A stretch of DNA of 64,000 nt from positions 5,016,501 to 5,080,500 of the forward strand of contig WPIO01000006.1 in the NCBI GenBank assembly GCA_009760855.2, given 5' to 3'. The translations under genes were made by a program, and so were the position numbers. This stretch comes from Cristatella mucedo. Lineage: Eukaryota; Bryozoa; Phylactolaemata; Cristatellidae. A model generated the notes under the pieces. The model had not been told where the DNA came from, searched no databases, and saw only the letters and a list, made by a program, of their open reading frames with translations. How positions within the stretch are numbered: the first letter of the stretch is position 1; every line of letters starts with the position of its first letter. Below are positions 1-11,935 of this stretch, piece after piece.

Positions 1-1325
1 ACCACACGACACTAGCTGACAGACGAGTTTGCAATTTGACTGTGCGCCCTCGTACAGACGGCTTATGGTTTACCACACACATTAAACTAGCTAGGTATGC
101 TAAGCAAAAGCTTGAAAGACTCTACAAACGATCAGGACTGACTGCTTGTTCGGAGACAGGCATACGAGCACTACTGGAGGTCGTACCAATCGATCCTAGC
201 AAAGTCCAAGTCTAGCTTCAATAAAAACATCGTTGAATCACATTTGAACGATCCAAAAATGCTGATGTCGACGATCAACCATCTCCTCAACCACTCGCAG
301 GTTAGCTCCTTACCTGATGATCCCTGCGATGATCTTGCAGACCGTTTCTCTAGCTTCCTTATCTAGAAAATAGACGAGATCAGGAATTCCATCCCTGAGA
401 TGGCAGCATCCTCACTCGAATGCTGTTACTAGATTCCTTGCAGCACCTCAAAGTCTACATTCAAGCAGGTCACTAGTGACCTCATTCAAAAGTTCATATA
501 CGAAATAAAGAAGACAACAACTCCTTTGGACCCTATTCCCACAGTCCTGCACTTATGTTGCATTGATCTGTTGCAGCCCTGCACAGCAGATATAACTCAT
601 ATATCATTAGCATCATGTCATATCCCAGCACATTTCCATAAAACGACACTAGGCCAAGAGAACTTGAGCATCTACCGCCCAGCATTCCTTCTACCATTCT
701 TATAAAATAGACTGAAGCGAGTCGTGTCTGACCAGCTGAACTCATACATTGAAACTTCAAACCTTGCTAGTAAGTTCCAGACTGGCTTTACAGCTAATCA
801 CTCCACAGAGTCAGCCCTGTTTTCGGTGTACGGTGACCTAGTAGGGACTGCAGACGTGGCCAGAGTAGCTCTACTTGTTTTTCTCAATCTTTCGGCAGCT
901 TTTGATACTATCTATCACCAAGCCCTTCTTGAGTGCCTCTTATCTCGCCTCGACATCACTGGCACTGCATTGCAATAACTTAGTTCCTATCTCAGTGGGA
1001 GACTCCGGAGTATTAATGTGAATGGACTAAGATCGTCCGAGGAACCCCTGAAATATGGCGTACTTCAGGGCTCCTTGCTTGGTGTGGTTCTTTTCGTGGA
1101 TTATAAACTTCCTCTTGCCGATGTGCTTGCCAAGCACGATCTAGGCGTTCACTTCTACGCAGATGAAACTCGGTTGTATCTGTCCTTTGATCCCACCCAG
1201 CCGTCCAGCACGCGGAATTCTCTTAATTCTCTTGCTGCATGAATTGATGATGTCCACACATTGATTACGTCAAGCTTTCTTAAATTAAACGATGACAAAA
1301 CTAAATTACTAGTTATGGGTAGTAT
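1..1325 (+). mobile_element. A-LINE ORF2 fragment, degraded reverse transcriptase
   Basis: Pieces of an L2-like LINE reverse transcriptase. The frame at 724-978 contains the fingers and motif A region (FQTGFTANHSTES, LNLSAAFDT). The frame at 1018-1242 contains the B-type motif GVLQGSLLG and then YADE, where an active enzyme would have YADD. Stops separate the pieces, so the copy is dead. The sequence from 1 to about 490 reads as the linker upstream of the RT, and the element probably starts before the window. It is cut at about 1325 by a B-LINE fragment, and A-LINE sequence resumes after about 1758. Confidence 0.85.
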
Positions 1326-1757
1326 ATTATGTTATCTGCCTCCATACCGAGGCTGAACTGCTGCACCAGCTTCAGCCTCCTCGTGCCCTCGGGTCAGCTG
1401 TATGGACAATAAATTAGCTGTCTCATTCCTCCGCTTAAAGACCTTTGGCGACAGAAGCTATAGCTCTGCAGGTCCGAAACTGTGGAACTCGATTCCGCGA
1501 TTCTCACGCAACGACAACTACTCTCCTGCTGCCGACTACGGCTCATCCTGAGCTGCTACTTCCATTCTACTCACTACCTCAACTGTTCTCCTGACTCTGC
1601 TTTGCTTTACACTTTCTCTCTGTTGCGTGAGATGAAGTCTGATTTCTACCGAGTGCGTACAGAAAGCCGCTTAGGCTGTGAGTGAACTATCCAGAACTTT
1701 CCTGTGTAACGCCCACATAGTCTTTGTGGTTCTGTGGGGTTACCGACAGAGATACAT
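1326..1757 (+). mobile_element. B-LINE 3' fragment inserted in A-LINE
   Basis: Similar to the C-terminal part of the B-LINE ORF2 at 40735-41262 (the minus-strand copy): an AELLHQ-like start, then LAV-FLRLKT, a YSPAADYGSS-like stretch, and TESRLGCE near the end. It ends in the B-LINE hairpin (CCCACATAGTC...) and a GATACATTACAT tail. The host A-LINE lacks about 0.5 kb at this point, so insertion was followed by deletion or the two were joined by recombination. Confidence 0.7.
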
Positions 1758-2128
1758 TACATAAGTTCGTATGCTACCAAAGCCTGTAACTTACTCCCGA
1801 CTTACGTCGCAACCTCCCCTGACTTGACCACATTTAAGAAGAAATTAAAAATGCAACTATTTATGACCGTATTTAGTCAGTCCTCGCTTTTCGTCCTTTA
1901 TGTGCTTATGCATGCTGACTCTGCTGCCTGCTGCCACTAACCACACCTGCATGCTGACAATGTGCATGGCATCCCTAACCATGTTATTCTTGCTGCTTAT
2001 CAAGCTTGATACCATTCACATTTCGATCCTGTTTTCTTTGCAGCAACGAAATGCGCCTTGAAAAATATTGAGTTCTCATTCTCTGAGGGAACTTTATTAA
2101 GTGCAATAGTATTATTAATAATAATAAT
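1758..2128 (+). mobile_element. A-LINE 3' end
   Basis: The last ORF2 codons (ATSPDLTTFKKKLK) are followed by the A-LINE 3' untranslated region (TGCTTATGCATGCTGAC, then GCTGCCACTAACCAC) and the terminal hairpin and ATT tail. The inner hairpin arm is mutated. Confidence 0.8.
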
Positions 2129-2195
2129 AACGCACTTGATAAAGCGCCCTCAGAGAACTCAATCTCTTTCAAGGCACTTATTATTATTATATTAA
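2120..2195 (-). mobile_element. A-LINE tail, inverted, abutting the preceding tail
   Basis: The sequence GCACTTGATAAAGCGCCCTCAGAG is the reverse complement of the A-LINE 3' end. It directly follows the plus-strand tail, making a tail-to-tail junction with an (ATT)n/(AAT)n centre. Confidence 0.75.
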
Positions 2196-3343
2196 CTATA
2201 TGGGTGATATTTTTCTCATTGCAGGCTAAAAGAAATTGCACATACTCTTGCCTGCATAAGTCGGCCTCCCAATGTCATGATCCGTAAGAATCTGTTCGTG
2301 GTTTCTGCAGAGACCGCCTTAATGAGGTTGCCATAATTCAACTTAGTAAAAAGAGCTCACCATATTCTGACCCAATGCATCTCTCATTCGGTCTTCACTA
2401 GCGGGCAAACGTAGCCCACTCACAACTCACGCTTTTGACTCTTTGGTGGCTAAAGAGGTATTCCAAAGTCTTTTAAATTGGATATCGTTCAACCGTTCCT
2501 ACTTTAAATGTCTGGATTAGCCACTGAGGTTCTAGAAAGTTATAGCTCGTCTTCCATTCTTTTCTTTAATCCAAACGTCTCGAAATTCTTTCACCAAGCA
2601 GCTTGTGAAACAGGTTGACAATTATTGGTCAACATGAAGATCTCTAAACTGCTCTATTTCGTGTCATGAATGTCAGCCTGGGCAGCATCGATGTTGGTAA
2701 CATCACTATCCTGGTCCAGCTTGCTATATCAGCTGCATGTGACTGTACTGATCACTCAATCCTCGCTTTAGATTAAGAAAAAATCTTGGTCTTGTGGCTG
2801 CTGGGGCTCTGGCGTGGGTGGAATATTATTTACCGACAATGCCCTGTCTGTGTCGTGTGGTGGTCACGCTCCATCCAGTAGAGTATTCACCTGTTTATTT
2901 ACACAAGAGTTCGTTCTTGGCTCCTATCTGTTTCTCATTTAGATGGAGCCCCTGTAAATTAATACCTGTCTGTCGTATCGGCTGTCAATTCCACTCGGAC
3001 GATAGTGCACGGCACTTTAATTTAGCATTAGGATTCAGCTGCAGCAATACAAAAAGTTATTCCTGCCTTATAGCCATTCGATCTTCCAGCAATTCGCCAT
3101 CCGAATTCTAGCCAAGTTAATCTATACAGTCACACAATTGAGCAACTGCTCACAGAAAACCGTCAATACACATCTAGACTAAGAGACTTTGCTCATCTTA
3201 TTGGCTGCGATATGGCACTATCTGTATCACTAGCTCAAATATTAGGCAACCTTTTCGATGAATCCTAGACGTTTAAATAATTCATTCTGAAGAACCCTTT
3301 TAGGCCTTACTGTCTAATAATCGTAGGAGCTCCCTGGCTCTCT

Positions 3344-3345
<2 letters not shown>
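2196..3345. other. No recognisable feature
   Basis: Mixed sequence with frequent stops in all frames. The longest frame (2794-3111, plus) shows no family motif. Nothing supported beyond probable ancient repeat debris. Confidence 0.4.
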
Positions 3346-3348
<3 letters not shown>

Positions 3349-3414
<66 letters not shown>

Positions 3415-3467
3415 TCTCTCCCTCTCTCTTTCTCTCTCTCTCCCCCCTCTCTCTCACTCTTTCTCTG
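3349..3467. repeat. (CT)n microsatellite
   Basis: An uninterrupted CT run of about 60 bases followed by interrupted CT/CCT sequence. The arginine/glutamate-rich frame on the minus strand is a translation of this repeat, not a gene. Confidence 0.95.
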
Positions 3468-4850
3468 GACTGGACGAATGCCATTAATTTTTAGCTTCCA
3501 AAAAAAACCATCAGCAAGAGTTATAGCTGCAAGGTTGGTCAACAAATCAAAGAGGTCTGCAATATCCTTCGCTTGCTAAAGGGGCTGCGATGCTTTTGAC
3601 TGATCAACGGTCAAATTATACGGAGCAAATTTCTTACTCTCACATGCGAGACCCCCCCTCTGAAGCTTTGCTCTCTCATAGCTAGCTTAATCACTGCTCA
3701 AATTTAAGTCACCTGGTTCCTATTCGCCCTCTAAAATTTAGGATTCACTGACCAATTTAATAGGCCTATTTACATAGTCAGGGGGACCTTTAGAAGCCAC
3801 CACTCAGCTTGTACTGAGCAGTAAAGGAACAAGCTGGAGGAATTTAACCCTCGCAAGTAGGCTCGGGAAGTTCAATATGCGATAAGCTGTCGCTTTTCTC
3901 TGGTTATTTTTCTTACCGTAATTGTCCAAGTATTTGCGTATCCACAATTAGATAGTAGCGGTGAGAAATGACCTTCAGACTTTTAAAAATTGCTCATCAT
4001 TATACCACGAGAACTCATTCATCTAAATAATGCATTCGACCTGCATTATTTCTTAAGATTGTAGCTCCAATGATTACTCCAATGACTATCTGAACAATCT
4101 GAACGAGCGCCTATAATTTGCTTGCTTTGCATGCTTTTTCGTCTGTTTCGCTTGCGTCTCTCACTTATTTGATTGCAATAATTATAGCAAGGCCACAAAT
4201 TGGTGGAGCACTGAAAGTAGAGAACTATCGAGTGAGTAATCGGAAATAGTGTCAGCGATGAAATTCTGAAGAAAGAGACGTGCTGAATCGCAGCTCACTG
4301 CCGGCGTTTAGCAAGAGCTGGACGAAGGCAGCCATGAGCTTAACATATTAAGTAACCTTGAATTTCCAGAGCTAGCTGATGTGCCACCGATGGTGGGAAA
4401 CAAAGTAAAGAGTTATATTTTCTGCCTAAGAGGACCCGAGCTGACTGCTGCAGCAGTTCAGCCATTGCCCAAGGCATTTTTACCGAAGCGGCATTGAAAA
4501 CAGTATCCATTATCTCATATATTGCCATTGTTGCTCCATTATGGCGAATCGTGGTTTCGCTGAGAAAAGAAACAGCTTAGTTGCTAGGATTATAATAAAT
4601 CAAAAAAGAATGAGAATGAGAGATTTTGAATTAATGCAGCACAAAACTAAATAGTGAAGGTGAACTATTATTGGAATTACATGCTATGAGGAAGGTCTAC
4701 ATTATTTGGACGGCCCCGCGAAACATTAACATCAAATGTTTAAAGATCTGCAATTGGAACCTGCACGTGCGTTTGATCCTTAAATGCCTCCCGGATCAGC
4801 GAACTCTATGTAACTCTCTTCTGTAATCTAATAATCGAGCTTCCTCTTGT
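3468..4850. other. No recognisable feature
   Basis: AT-leaning sequence without coding, RNA or repeat signals that I could recognise on either strand. Confidence 0.4.
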
Positions 4851-4854
4851 CTTG

Positions 4855-5140
4855 GCAATAGGATACAGGTGGTGCAAAAATCGGCAGCTCGACAGCTGGC
4901 TGAGTCACTCTACGTCATTACATTGTTGGCCCGTACCAGCTTTCTCTGGCTCCCCATCAAGCAGTTTATTGACTTACAGATTCTATAACTCCATTAGCTG
5001 TTCCCCCACTCTCTCGCTCTGGCCTCTATCTCTATCGGAAGGTTTTCCCTAAGCAGGCTTGGCATCGTACCAACCATTTTTCAGACTCTGGTCGTTTAGC
5101 AATGTCTCTAACCAGCCTCGAGTCGCTTGCAGGTCGCACC
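4855..5140 (+). mobile_element. Old A-LINE ORF2 C-terminal fragment
   Basis: Follows the A-LINE coding text for the segment from the LQLVQNSAARL region through LHWLPVKQRIDFK to the SLHSLAP region, recognisable at the nucleotide level (GGTGCAAAAATC, CAAGCAGTTTATTGACTT) but broken in frame. Confidence 0.6.
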
Positions 5141-5584
5141 TCCAATTCGTACGGTCTCTAAGCCTGGCTTTCGATTGACGTCACGACATACAATGACCTG
5201 GATGCATACATCTATTAAAAGTCGCTTGGTGACGCCGGTTGATTCACACTATTAAGAAGCAGGCTCTGAAATGGCATGCTTAAATACAGATTCAATCGTC
5301 AAGTACTGCCTGCAACCGGCTTGCTGTCGTATCGCACGGCCGCATTCAGGTTTCTAACTGTGAGCCTATTCAATTTTTTGCCCTTTGACCCATGTTTCGA
5401 TTCGTCTTCTATGGAGCCATACTGTCACGCCTCATTTCCTGAGGTGTACATTTTAGGTTGATTATATTTATTTTAATATTGTGTAACAATTGTATAAATC
5501 TTTTCGATCTCCTTAAGGTTGCACGCGCAAAAGTGTAGATGGAGTGTAGACTACGGATGGCTACAACAAACTGTGGCTATGAGC

Positions 5585-5737
5585 GGTTATTCTTGTTGTT
5601 TGTTTATCAAGCATGATATTACTCACCATTCAATTGCATCTCTCTTTGCAGCAAATGTAAAGCACCTAGAGAGAGATTGAGTTCTCTGAGGGCGCTTTAT
5701 TAAGTGCATTATTATTATTATTATTATTATTATTGGT
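5585..5737 (+). mobile_element. A-LINE 3' UTR and tail
   Basis: TTGTTTGTTTATCAAGCATGATATTACTCACC is followed by GCAGCAAATGTAAAGC and the hairpin AAAGCACC/GGGCGCTTT, ending in (ATT)n. A heavily 5'-truncated copy. Confidence 0.85.
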
Positions 5738-5754
5738 ATCGTACCGTAGCTGGC

Positions 5755-7738
5755 GCGCTAACTTAGAGGACTAGTTTCGAGCCCAAGAAGATTGACGTAG
5801 GTGCACTGGCACTGAGCGCTGATATTATTAGCTCGCTTCTCGTACAGCGCACAGGCGCAGAAAAAGGGGCGCGCGCACGGAGGGCCGGCCCCGGCGCCCA
5901 GGGCCGCCGCTCGCCCGCTCTGCCCGCTCCGGCGCGACGCATCCGCCGGCGAAAGGGGCGCTCGCCGCCGACGAAACGACGGAGCACGGGCTGGCGGAGC
6001 TGCTGGTCTGGCGGCCGCGCGCGAGCTGAGCGGTAGCGGAGCGGGCGCTGAGCTCGCGCAGCGGCATTTCGGGATCGAGCGGTCCGACTACGAAGGAGCG
6101 GCGACCGCCCTTTCGCGCATGATTGGACGGCCGCTGCAAAAGGACGGATCGCCGAGGTCGGTCGAGCAGTCGCGGCGCCGGCCGGCGGCGGCCTGCGCCG
6201 CTGACAAGTGCATCTCGTCGGCCGCTACCGGCGGCTGCGCGGTGACCGCTGACGGCAAGACAATCGCAGCTGAGTCGGGCGGGGGAGAACAATGGCGGAG
6301 CGAAGACAACTGCGCGGCTACCGCATCGACGCGATTATTAATTAATGGCGACGGCCGCCTGGCCGTCGCGAGCGCTCTCGCCGGACGCTCGGCGCGCCCT
6401 TCGCCGGGCGCTGCCGCGCATCCGGGGAAGCGGAAGCTGCCGCGCCGCTCGCGCTTGCAGGCTGCTGACGAAGGCGCCGCTCCTCGTGGAAGCCCGCGCG
6501 TCGACGCCGCTGGGTGGAAAGCCGCGGGTGGCGGAGCGCGACGGCGCGGCTGCCGCGGCGCCGGCGCAAGCGGAACGCTCGCGGACCGCCCCGCGCGCGA
6601 CGAGGAGTCCGCGCTCGCGAGGTAAGGCGGCCCGCGAATCGTGCGCAGAGCCTGGCGGCGCTGCGCGAGAATCTCGAGTGCAGCGCCGCTGCGCAGCCGA
6701 CTTCTCTCGGCGGAAGCCGAAGAGCTGCCGACGGCTGGGCTCCGCGTGCTGCACGCGTCGCTTCCGTCCTAGTCGCGTCGCATACGGTCGAGTCTCTTTC
6801 GGAGCAGAAGAACGTGTGCGATGCGTGCAAAGCGGCAGCTGCAAAGTTCTCCCAGCTCCACGGGGAAACGCTAGAGACAGTTGTGCTTGAGAATTTCAAT
6901 GGGAATTCCAAGGTTGATGTACGCAGCGGTCCACTGCGTTGCCCGTCCAGGCGCGTCTCGGTGGCCCATTCGGTGCTAATCTGGACAGGCAGATTGCAAG
7001 TTCAAAGGCTGTTCGCCAATTTTCGCGTCTCTATCAACGGATTCACGACGCTCGGTCTGATCTTGCGGGGTCAGCAGGCACCCAAACGTGCAAGCATGCG
7101 GCTCCAATGTCTCGCTAGCAAAAAAATAACGCCACCGCCGGCTGGTAGCATTAGTGAAGTGCGTCGCAAAGCATCCAATTCCCCAGGTGGTATCGGGTAT
7201 CGATTTCCGGATTGCTGGACGCGACACGACAGCTGCTGGCGACTCCGGGCCGTTTTCTCGAGTCGGTCAAGTCGAGTCGGTTGCTCGGTAGCAGCTGCTG
7301 AGCAGCGCGCGCCGGCGGGGCGGCAGCGCTCTTCAAACCAGCCGGCCTTACACACCCACGCCTTAGTCACGCCCCTCGCCGCGGCCGCTGCAAAGCGAGC
7401 AGCAGACGACTCGTCTCGCCGCGCGAACCGCACGAGCGACCTAGTGCTGCTCCGCCCTGCCATTGAGACGTCGCCTGTCGCCTTCCCAGCCTGCCTCTGC
7501 CCGCAACGCATCGCACCGCGCGGAGCGGCTGCCGCGGCTGCAGACGTCGTTCCGAGGGGGCCTCGCCGCTCGGCTGGGGCTAGAGAACGGAACGACTTGC
7601 ACGGGAAGCTAACTCACACCGACGACGGCCTGCGCCTAAGCAGGGCTGCATGCAGCAGTGGCCCTTTGGTTCTGTACACGCCCGCAGCGGTGGCTGATCC
7701 GGTAGCGGCCCCTCTAGAAGGCACGCAGAAAGTACACG
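5755..7738. other. GC- and CpG-rich block (left part of island)
   Basis: An abrupt change from AT-rich flanks to very GC-rich, CpG-dense sequence. Long overlapping frames occur on both strands (for example 6514-7764 plus, 6342-6911 minus); this is expected when stop codons are rare by composition. They are rich in Arg/Ala/Pro and show no domain I recognise. A CpG-island promoter or first-exon region of an unidentified gene is possible. The plus frame at 6514 ends in the downstream LINE, which argues that it is not a gene as it stands. Confidence 0.6.
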
Positions 7739-8661
7739 TTATGGGCAAACCTAGTGTTATTTAGAAATTGGAAAGGCTGACTTTCAAAATTGGCTCTGCC
7801 AGCATATCTCCAGTTGCATCAGCTCGAAATCTAGGTGTCATATTCCAAAGCGACCTCTCGTTAGACGACCACATCAGCTCCACAGTCAAATCAGCCTATT
7901 TTCAGCTTCATAACATTGCTAAAATTAGGGCTTGTTTAGATAAGGATACCACGTCCAAGTTGGTCCATGCATTCGTGACATCTCGTCTCGACTTCTGCAA
8001 CTCACTGCTTACTGGCCTACCAGCATGTGCGATCAGGCGATTGCAGCTGGTGCAAAACTCTGCAGCTAGGCTTGTCTGTCGTGAGCGTCGCAGTTGCCAC
8101 ATTACTCCACTTCTCGCCGACCTGCACTGGTTACCAGTCAAGCAACGGATTGACTTCAAGGTTTTGTCGCTCACTTTTAGGTCTCTTCATTCTTTGGCTC
8201 CAGCCTATCTTTCAGAGATACTACCCCATCAGGCAAAGCATCGTACCACTCGCTTTTCGGAATCCAACAGTCTAGAAATACCTCGTACAAACCTTAAATC
8301 CTTTGGAGACCGTGCATTTAGCTCGTATGCTCCCACAGCCTGGAACTCCCTCCCGACCTGCATCAGAACATCCCCTGACCTGACCACATTTAAAAGAAAC
8401 TTAAAAACATACCTATTTAGGACAGCATTTAGTGGGTCCTTGTGATTCGTCCTCGATGTGCTTATGCGTGCTGACACTGTTCATGCTGCCACTAACCACA
8501 TTTGCATGCTGACCCTGTGCATGTAACCCCTAACCATGTTATTCATTTTGTTTGTTTTTCAAGCATGATTTTACTTACTATTCTATTGCGTATCACTTTG
8601 CAGCAAATATAAAGCGCCTAGAAAGAGATTAAGTTCTCTGAGGGCGCTTTATCAAGTGCAA

Positions 8662-8709
<48 letters not shown>
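7739..8709 (+). mobile_element. A-LINE, 5'-truncated, young copy (copy 1 of inverted pair)
   Basis: An intact C-terminal ORF2 frame of 225 codons (7768-8445) downstream of the RT catalytic motifs: NLGVIFQSDLSLDDHIS, HAFVTSRLDFCNSLL, LQLVQNSAARL, LHWLPVKQRIDFK. It is followed by the 3' UTR, the hairpin at about 8611-8650 and a long (ATT)n. It interrupts the GC-rich domain. From 7801 onward it is almost the same sequence as the inverted copy at 11936-12816, including unusual bases such as AAATATAAAGCG. Confidence 0.95.
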
Positions 8710-9649
8710 ACGAGCAGATAGGCAACACGAGCCGGAGGTGAGCTGGAGGCTCTCTATCGGTGCCGCTAGGGTCGGCGGCAGACCGCAACCGTCGCAACCG
8801 CCGCAGGTCGTCGCAGACGGCGCTGCTGTCCATGCGATTAACGCGCGGGCGTCGGTTGAAACTTCAGCATCCAGTGCGGCTGCTGTCGTCACCAGGGGTG
8901 GTAGAGGCCAACATCGGCCACCGCAGGTTCTGGAATCTAGGAGTTCTTCATCTGTTTGTGTCGGTCGGCTGGGTCGCACGGTTGAGTCGTCGCGCGTACG
9001 GTTGAGTCGTACAGTGAGCGGTCATCGCTCCCTCCTAGACAAGCGTCTTTTTCAGGCCGGTCGCAGAGGAGCCTCGTTTTCGTGTAGTTTAGGAAACCAG
9101 CACGAGAATCCATTTTGCACAAAACAGCTCCTACTCATCAAACTGCAGCGGATGTGAAATCGCTCCTCCTGTTGGTGACTCCACGAGGCTGCGAATGAAT
9201 GATGCGGCGAGCGAAGTGTTTTAACCGGCGAGTTCTCGGCGGCGCGGCGACGTCGTTCAGAGCTCACGTACCGTAGCTTACGAGTCGTTTTCGCGGCAAA
9301 ACGCGCGGTGCGCGGGCGCGGCGACTTCCCGATGACGTCTGTGAGGCAGTGCAGCCTGCGAATCAAGTACTAGTGCACCACTTCGCTCTGCGGATCTTGC
9401 CGGCCGCCGCCGACACGTGCTTCACGAACTCGATCGGAGTCGTCAGACCTTGCGCATTTTGAATCGAGGGCGATTGCGTCCTTTTCGAGTCGCCTCAGAC
9501 AGCGGTGCGAGCGTGCACACTTTCCGTGCGCGCACCGAGCTCTATCTCCAGTCGCACGCGCGCTGGCGGGAGAGGCGCCGGCTCTTTAGCTCTAGGGCCG
9601 TCGCGCCGCCTGCCTCGGTTGTTGGTCTGAGCGCCCGCAGCTGTTTGAA
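8710..9649. other. GC-rich block (middle part of island)
   Basis: CpG-dense sequence without recognisable protein motifs. Frames on both strands are compositional. It probably continued directly from 7738 before the LINE inserted. Confidence 0.5.
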
Positions 9650-9836
9650 AACCCGCCACCGCCGCAAAGCAGTCGTGTGACCTTGGCCCCGAGGTCGTGC
9701 GTTCGAATCCTGCGGTGGGCGATCCCTTATTGTCACGGCAAGCGGTGGTGATAGCCGTAAAGATTCTTCTGTCGCTATAAAAAAGAGGCTTTTAAATCAG
9801 CTGGTATTTATTTATTTATTTATTTATTTATTTATG
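9650..9836 (+). mobile_element. B-SINE
   Basis: A tRNA-like head with a clear B box (GTTCGAATCC at about 9700), then the family body (GGTGGGCGATC, GCAAGCGGTGGTGATAGCCGT, TTCTGTCGCTAT) and AAGAGGC-TTTAAATCAG, ending in (TTTA)n. Other copies lie at 20700, 29305, 39345, 50225 and 53095. Confidence 0.85.
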
Positions 9837-9914
9837 CCTTGTTGAGCGTGCGAGCCACCTCAGCGCGCAGCGACGCGTTCGGTCGCTGCAGGCGTTCCGT
9901 TTCCGGCGAATGGT

Positions 9915-10483
9915 GTGCACTCAGCTTTCGGTCCCGAGCGAAGCAGGCGAAATGTCGACTGCTACTCGTCGACCATGACGTCATTGAGAACGTCGACCAG
10001 GCTGCACGTACCATTGCACTACCGCGCCGAGGCCGACTACCGGCTGGCCAAGTGGCGACTGCTCCGGTGCTCCGACGCCGACGGAGCGCAGTGCGCGCCG
10101 GCGGATTTCGGGCAGGCGCACCAGTCTGCCGCGGCGTGGCCACTGCCGCACGCGGCGGCTTTTCGCCTCGGATCAGACGCCCGGCGCTCCATGAGCTCGC
10201 ATCTGCACCGCCCGCCGGCGACTGCCGCATCGGCCCGCGGCGGCGGTGGCTCGGCGGTGGCTTCGCCTTCGGCGCTTCTCGGCTTCCGCCCGGCGAGCTC
10301 GGCGCCGCCCGGCGGCGGCGGCAAGGCGGCGGGGGCGCGGCCGCTGATAGATCTGCAGAGGCTGCTGCACGAGGCGCCCGGCGCCGGGCAGGGACAGCAG
10401 CAGCTGCGCGCGGCGGCGGCGGCGCCTCGCCTAAGCTACAGCCACGGCAATCCCAGAGCCGGACTCGGCCGGCAGCATCAGCA

Positions 10484-10515
<32 letters not shown>

Positions 10516-10622
10516 AGCAGCAGGAGCTGCAGCAGCCGCTACGCGCGGACGAGGAGGCGCCGCGGCTGCTGCGGCCACGGCCGCAGGCGCCCGCGGCAGC
10601 GGGAGCGTCTCAGCGGCGCTGA
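9915..10622 (+). CDS. Candidate coding exon in CpG island, unrecognised, Pro/Gln/Ala-rich
   Basis: I do not recognise this frame. Of the frames in this GC-rich stretch it has the most protein-like composition: a less biased N-terminal part after the methionine at 9975 (containing HVPLHYRAEADYRLAKWRL), then a Gly/Ser/Ala-rich middle, a short LIDLQRLLHEAP segment, and a proline run of about ten residues followed by glutamines. Third codon positions are strongly G/C. A TGACGTCA element overlaps the methionine at 9975. Competing frames exist on both strands (a poly-alanine minus-strand frame, a 422-codon plus frame), and low stop density alone could produce all of them. It could be a 5' exon of a regulatory protein, or noise. 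Confidence 0.25.
9976..9983. promoter_or_regulatory. CRE-like palindrome TGACGTCA
   Basis: A perfect cAMP-response-element palindrome inside the CpG-rich block. Similar perfect sites occur by chance elsewhere in the window (for example near 5176), so functional meaning is weak. Confidence 0.3.
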
Positions 10623-11245
10623 GCGACGCGAACGAGGCCGGCAGCCCGAAAGCCGCCGAGCAGGCGCCGCGCGCCGTCTGTCCGTCGACCCGAGCGCAGT
10701 CTCGGAGCGTTCAGGCAAAACTCAGCCAGGCCCAGTTGGGCGAGCGACGGCGCGCAGCCCCGGGATCGGCTCGGCTCGACGGGCTAGTCACTCGCTCGTT
10801 CGGCGTTTCGCGAGTGCGCCGCGAAGCCGCCGCGCGGATTCGGATTATCTCGAGGCCGCGAGCGGGCAGCCGGGATTTATTGCGGTGCAATCGGGCGCCG
10901 AAAATCATCCAACTTCGAGACGACCAAGGTGACCTTACCGTCGCCAGCTGCTCGCTGTGGCGGCTGCGGCGGCATCGAAGCTCTCGCCGAAGCTCTCGCC
11001 GCTCGGACGAATGCAGACGCAAATTAGCCGCCGCTCGTATCGCTTCCGCCCGCGTAGCGCCGTTAGCCGGCGCGCGCGCGCTTCCCCTCTCGCATCTCGC
11101 GCCTTAGTCAAGACGCTTTTTTTCACCTGTCGCTTTGGAAAGCAGGGGGAACCATTTGACTAAATAAGAGTGCGAGCTCGAGTGCGAGATTTGGCGAGCG
11201 CGAGCCTCGTCCTGGGCTGAGGTTACAGCGACCGAAGGCAACTAG

Positions 11246-11282
<37 letters not shown>

Positions 11283-11600
11283 GGACTCTCTCGAGTTCGG
11301 CAATCGAACGCCAACGGCGGCAAAGAACGCGAAACAAAATTAAAAGCCTCAGCTGCTCGGAATTGTCATTGTGCAAACGTGAGTGCTGCGCGCCCAGCGA
11401 GCGACCGGTGAGAGGGCCGACCCGGCGAGCTTACTTAGCTGAGAAGTCGGAAAAGCTCGGCAAAAGCTAGATTACAGATTGCGTAGCGAGACCTTCTGAG
11501 CTCAGGCATCGCGCAGCGCACACAATTTCAGACGCTTTCAAAGGGACGAGCGTGTTGTCAAGAGAGCGGTGCAACTTGAGCGCTTGCTCTGAGTCTTCAG
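10623..11600. other. GC-rich block (right part of island)
   Basis: Continuation of the CpG-rich domain, fading to AT-rich sequence at about 11600. Possible splice donors are present (AAACGTGAGT near 11379) but no partner exon can be proposed. Confidence 0.45.
11245..11282. repeat. (GCGT)n microsatellite
   Basis: About nine tandem copies of GTGC/GCGT inside the GC-rich domain. Confidence 0.9.
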
Positions 11601-11935
11601 CGCCATAATTAGTCGACGCCATCGTTCCGTAATCAGAGTAACACAATAGTTAGGCTACCGTTAGGAATCGAATAACACAATAGTTAGGCTTTCATTAGGA
11701 ATCAAATTGAGCGATGTTCTAAGTAATTGAGAAGCTAAATTATTCCATCGAAATCGAATCAATAAGCAAAAGATCTCGAATGTACTAATCTAGAAAATAA
11801 ATTGACTGAACGATTGCTGCTGATAAGGTAGTGAAAGCCTTGCCCTTTCTTTAGAAGCCAATGGAGCGTTTGCAGTGAAGACCATTAGGTTCGATCTTAC
11901 CAAATCGTGCGCCGTTGCCTCACGTCACGTAGTTA

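Noticed and set aside
6514-7764. 416-codon plus-strand frame in the GC-rich block
   Set aside because: It is Arg/Ala/Ser-rich without motifs, overlaps long frames on the other strand, and its last codons lie in the inserted A-LINE. Low stop density explains it.
9700-9715. tRNA-like B boxes (also near 29360, 50300, 53160, 15130) as tRNA genes
   Set aside because: No complete cloverleaf; each is followed by a shared SINE body and tail.
9832-10578. Minus-strand 248-codon frame with a poly-alanine run and a zipper-like end (ETERLQRPNASLRAEVA)
   Set aside because: The end looks like a short leucine zipper, but no basic region precedes it in any frame and the stop lies next to the B-SINE. The poly-alanine is a frame of the CAG/CCG repeat.
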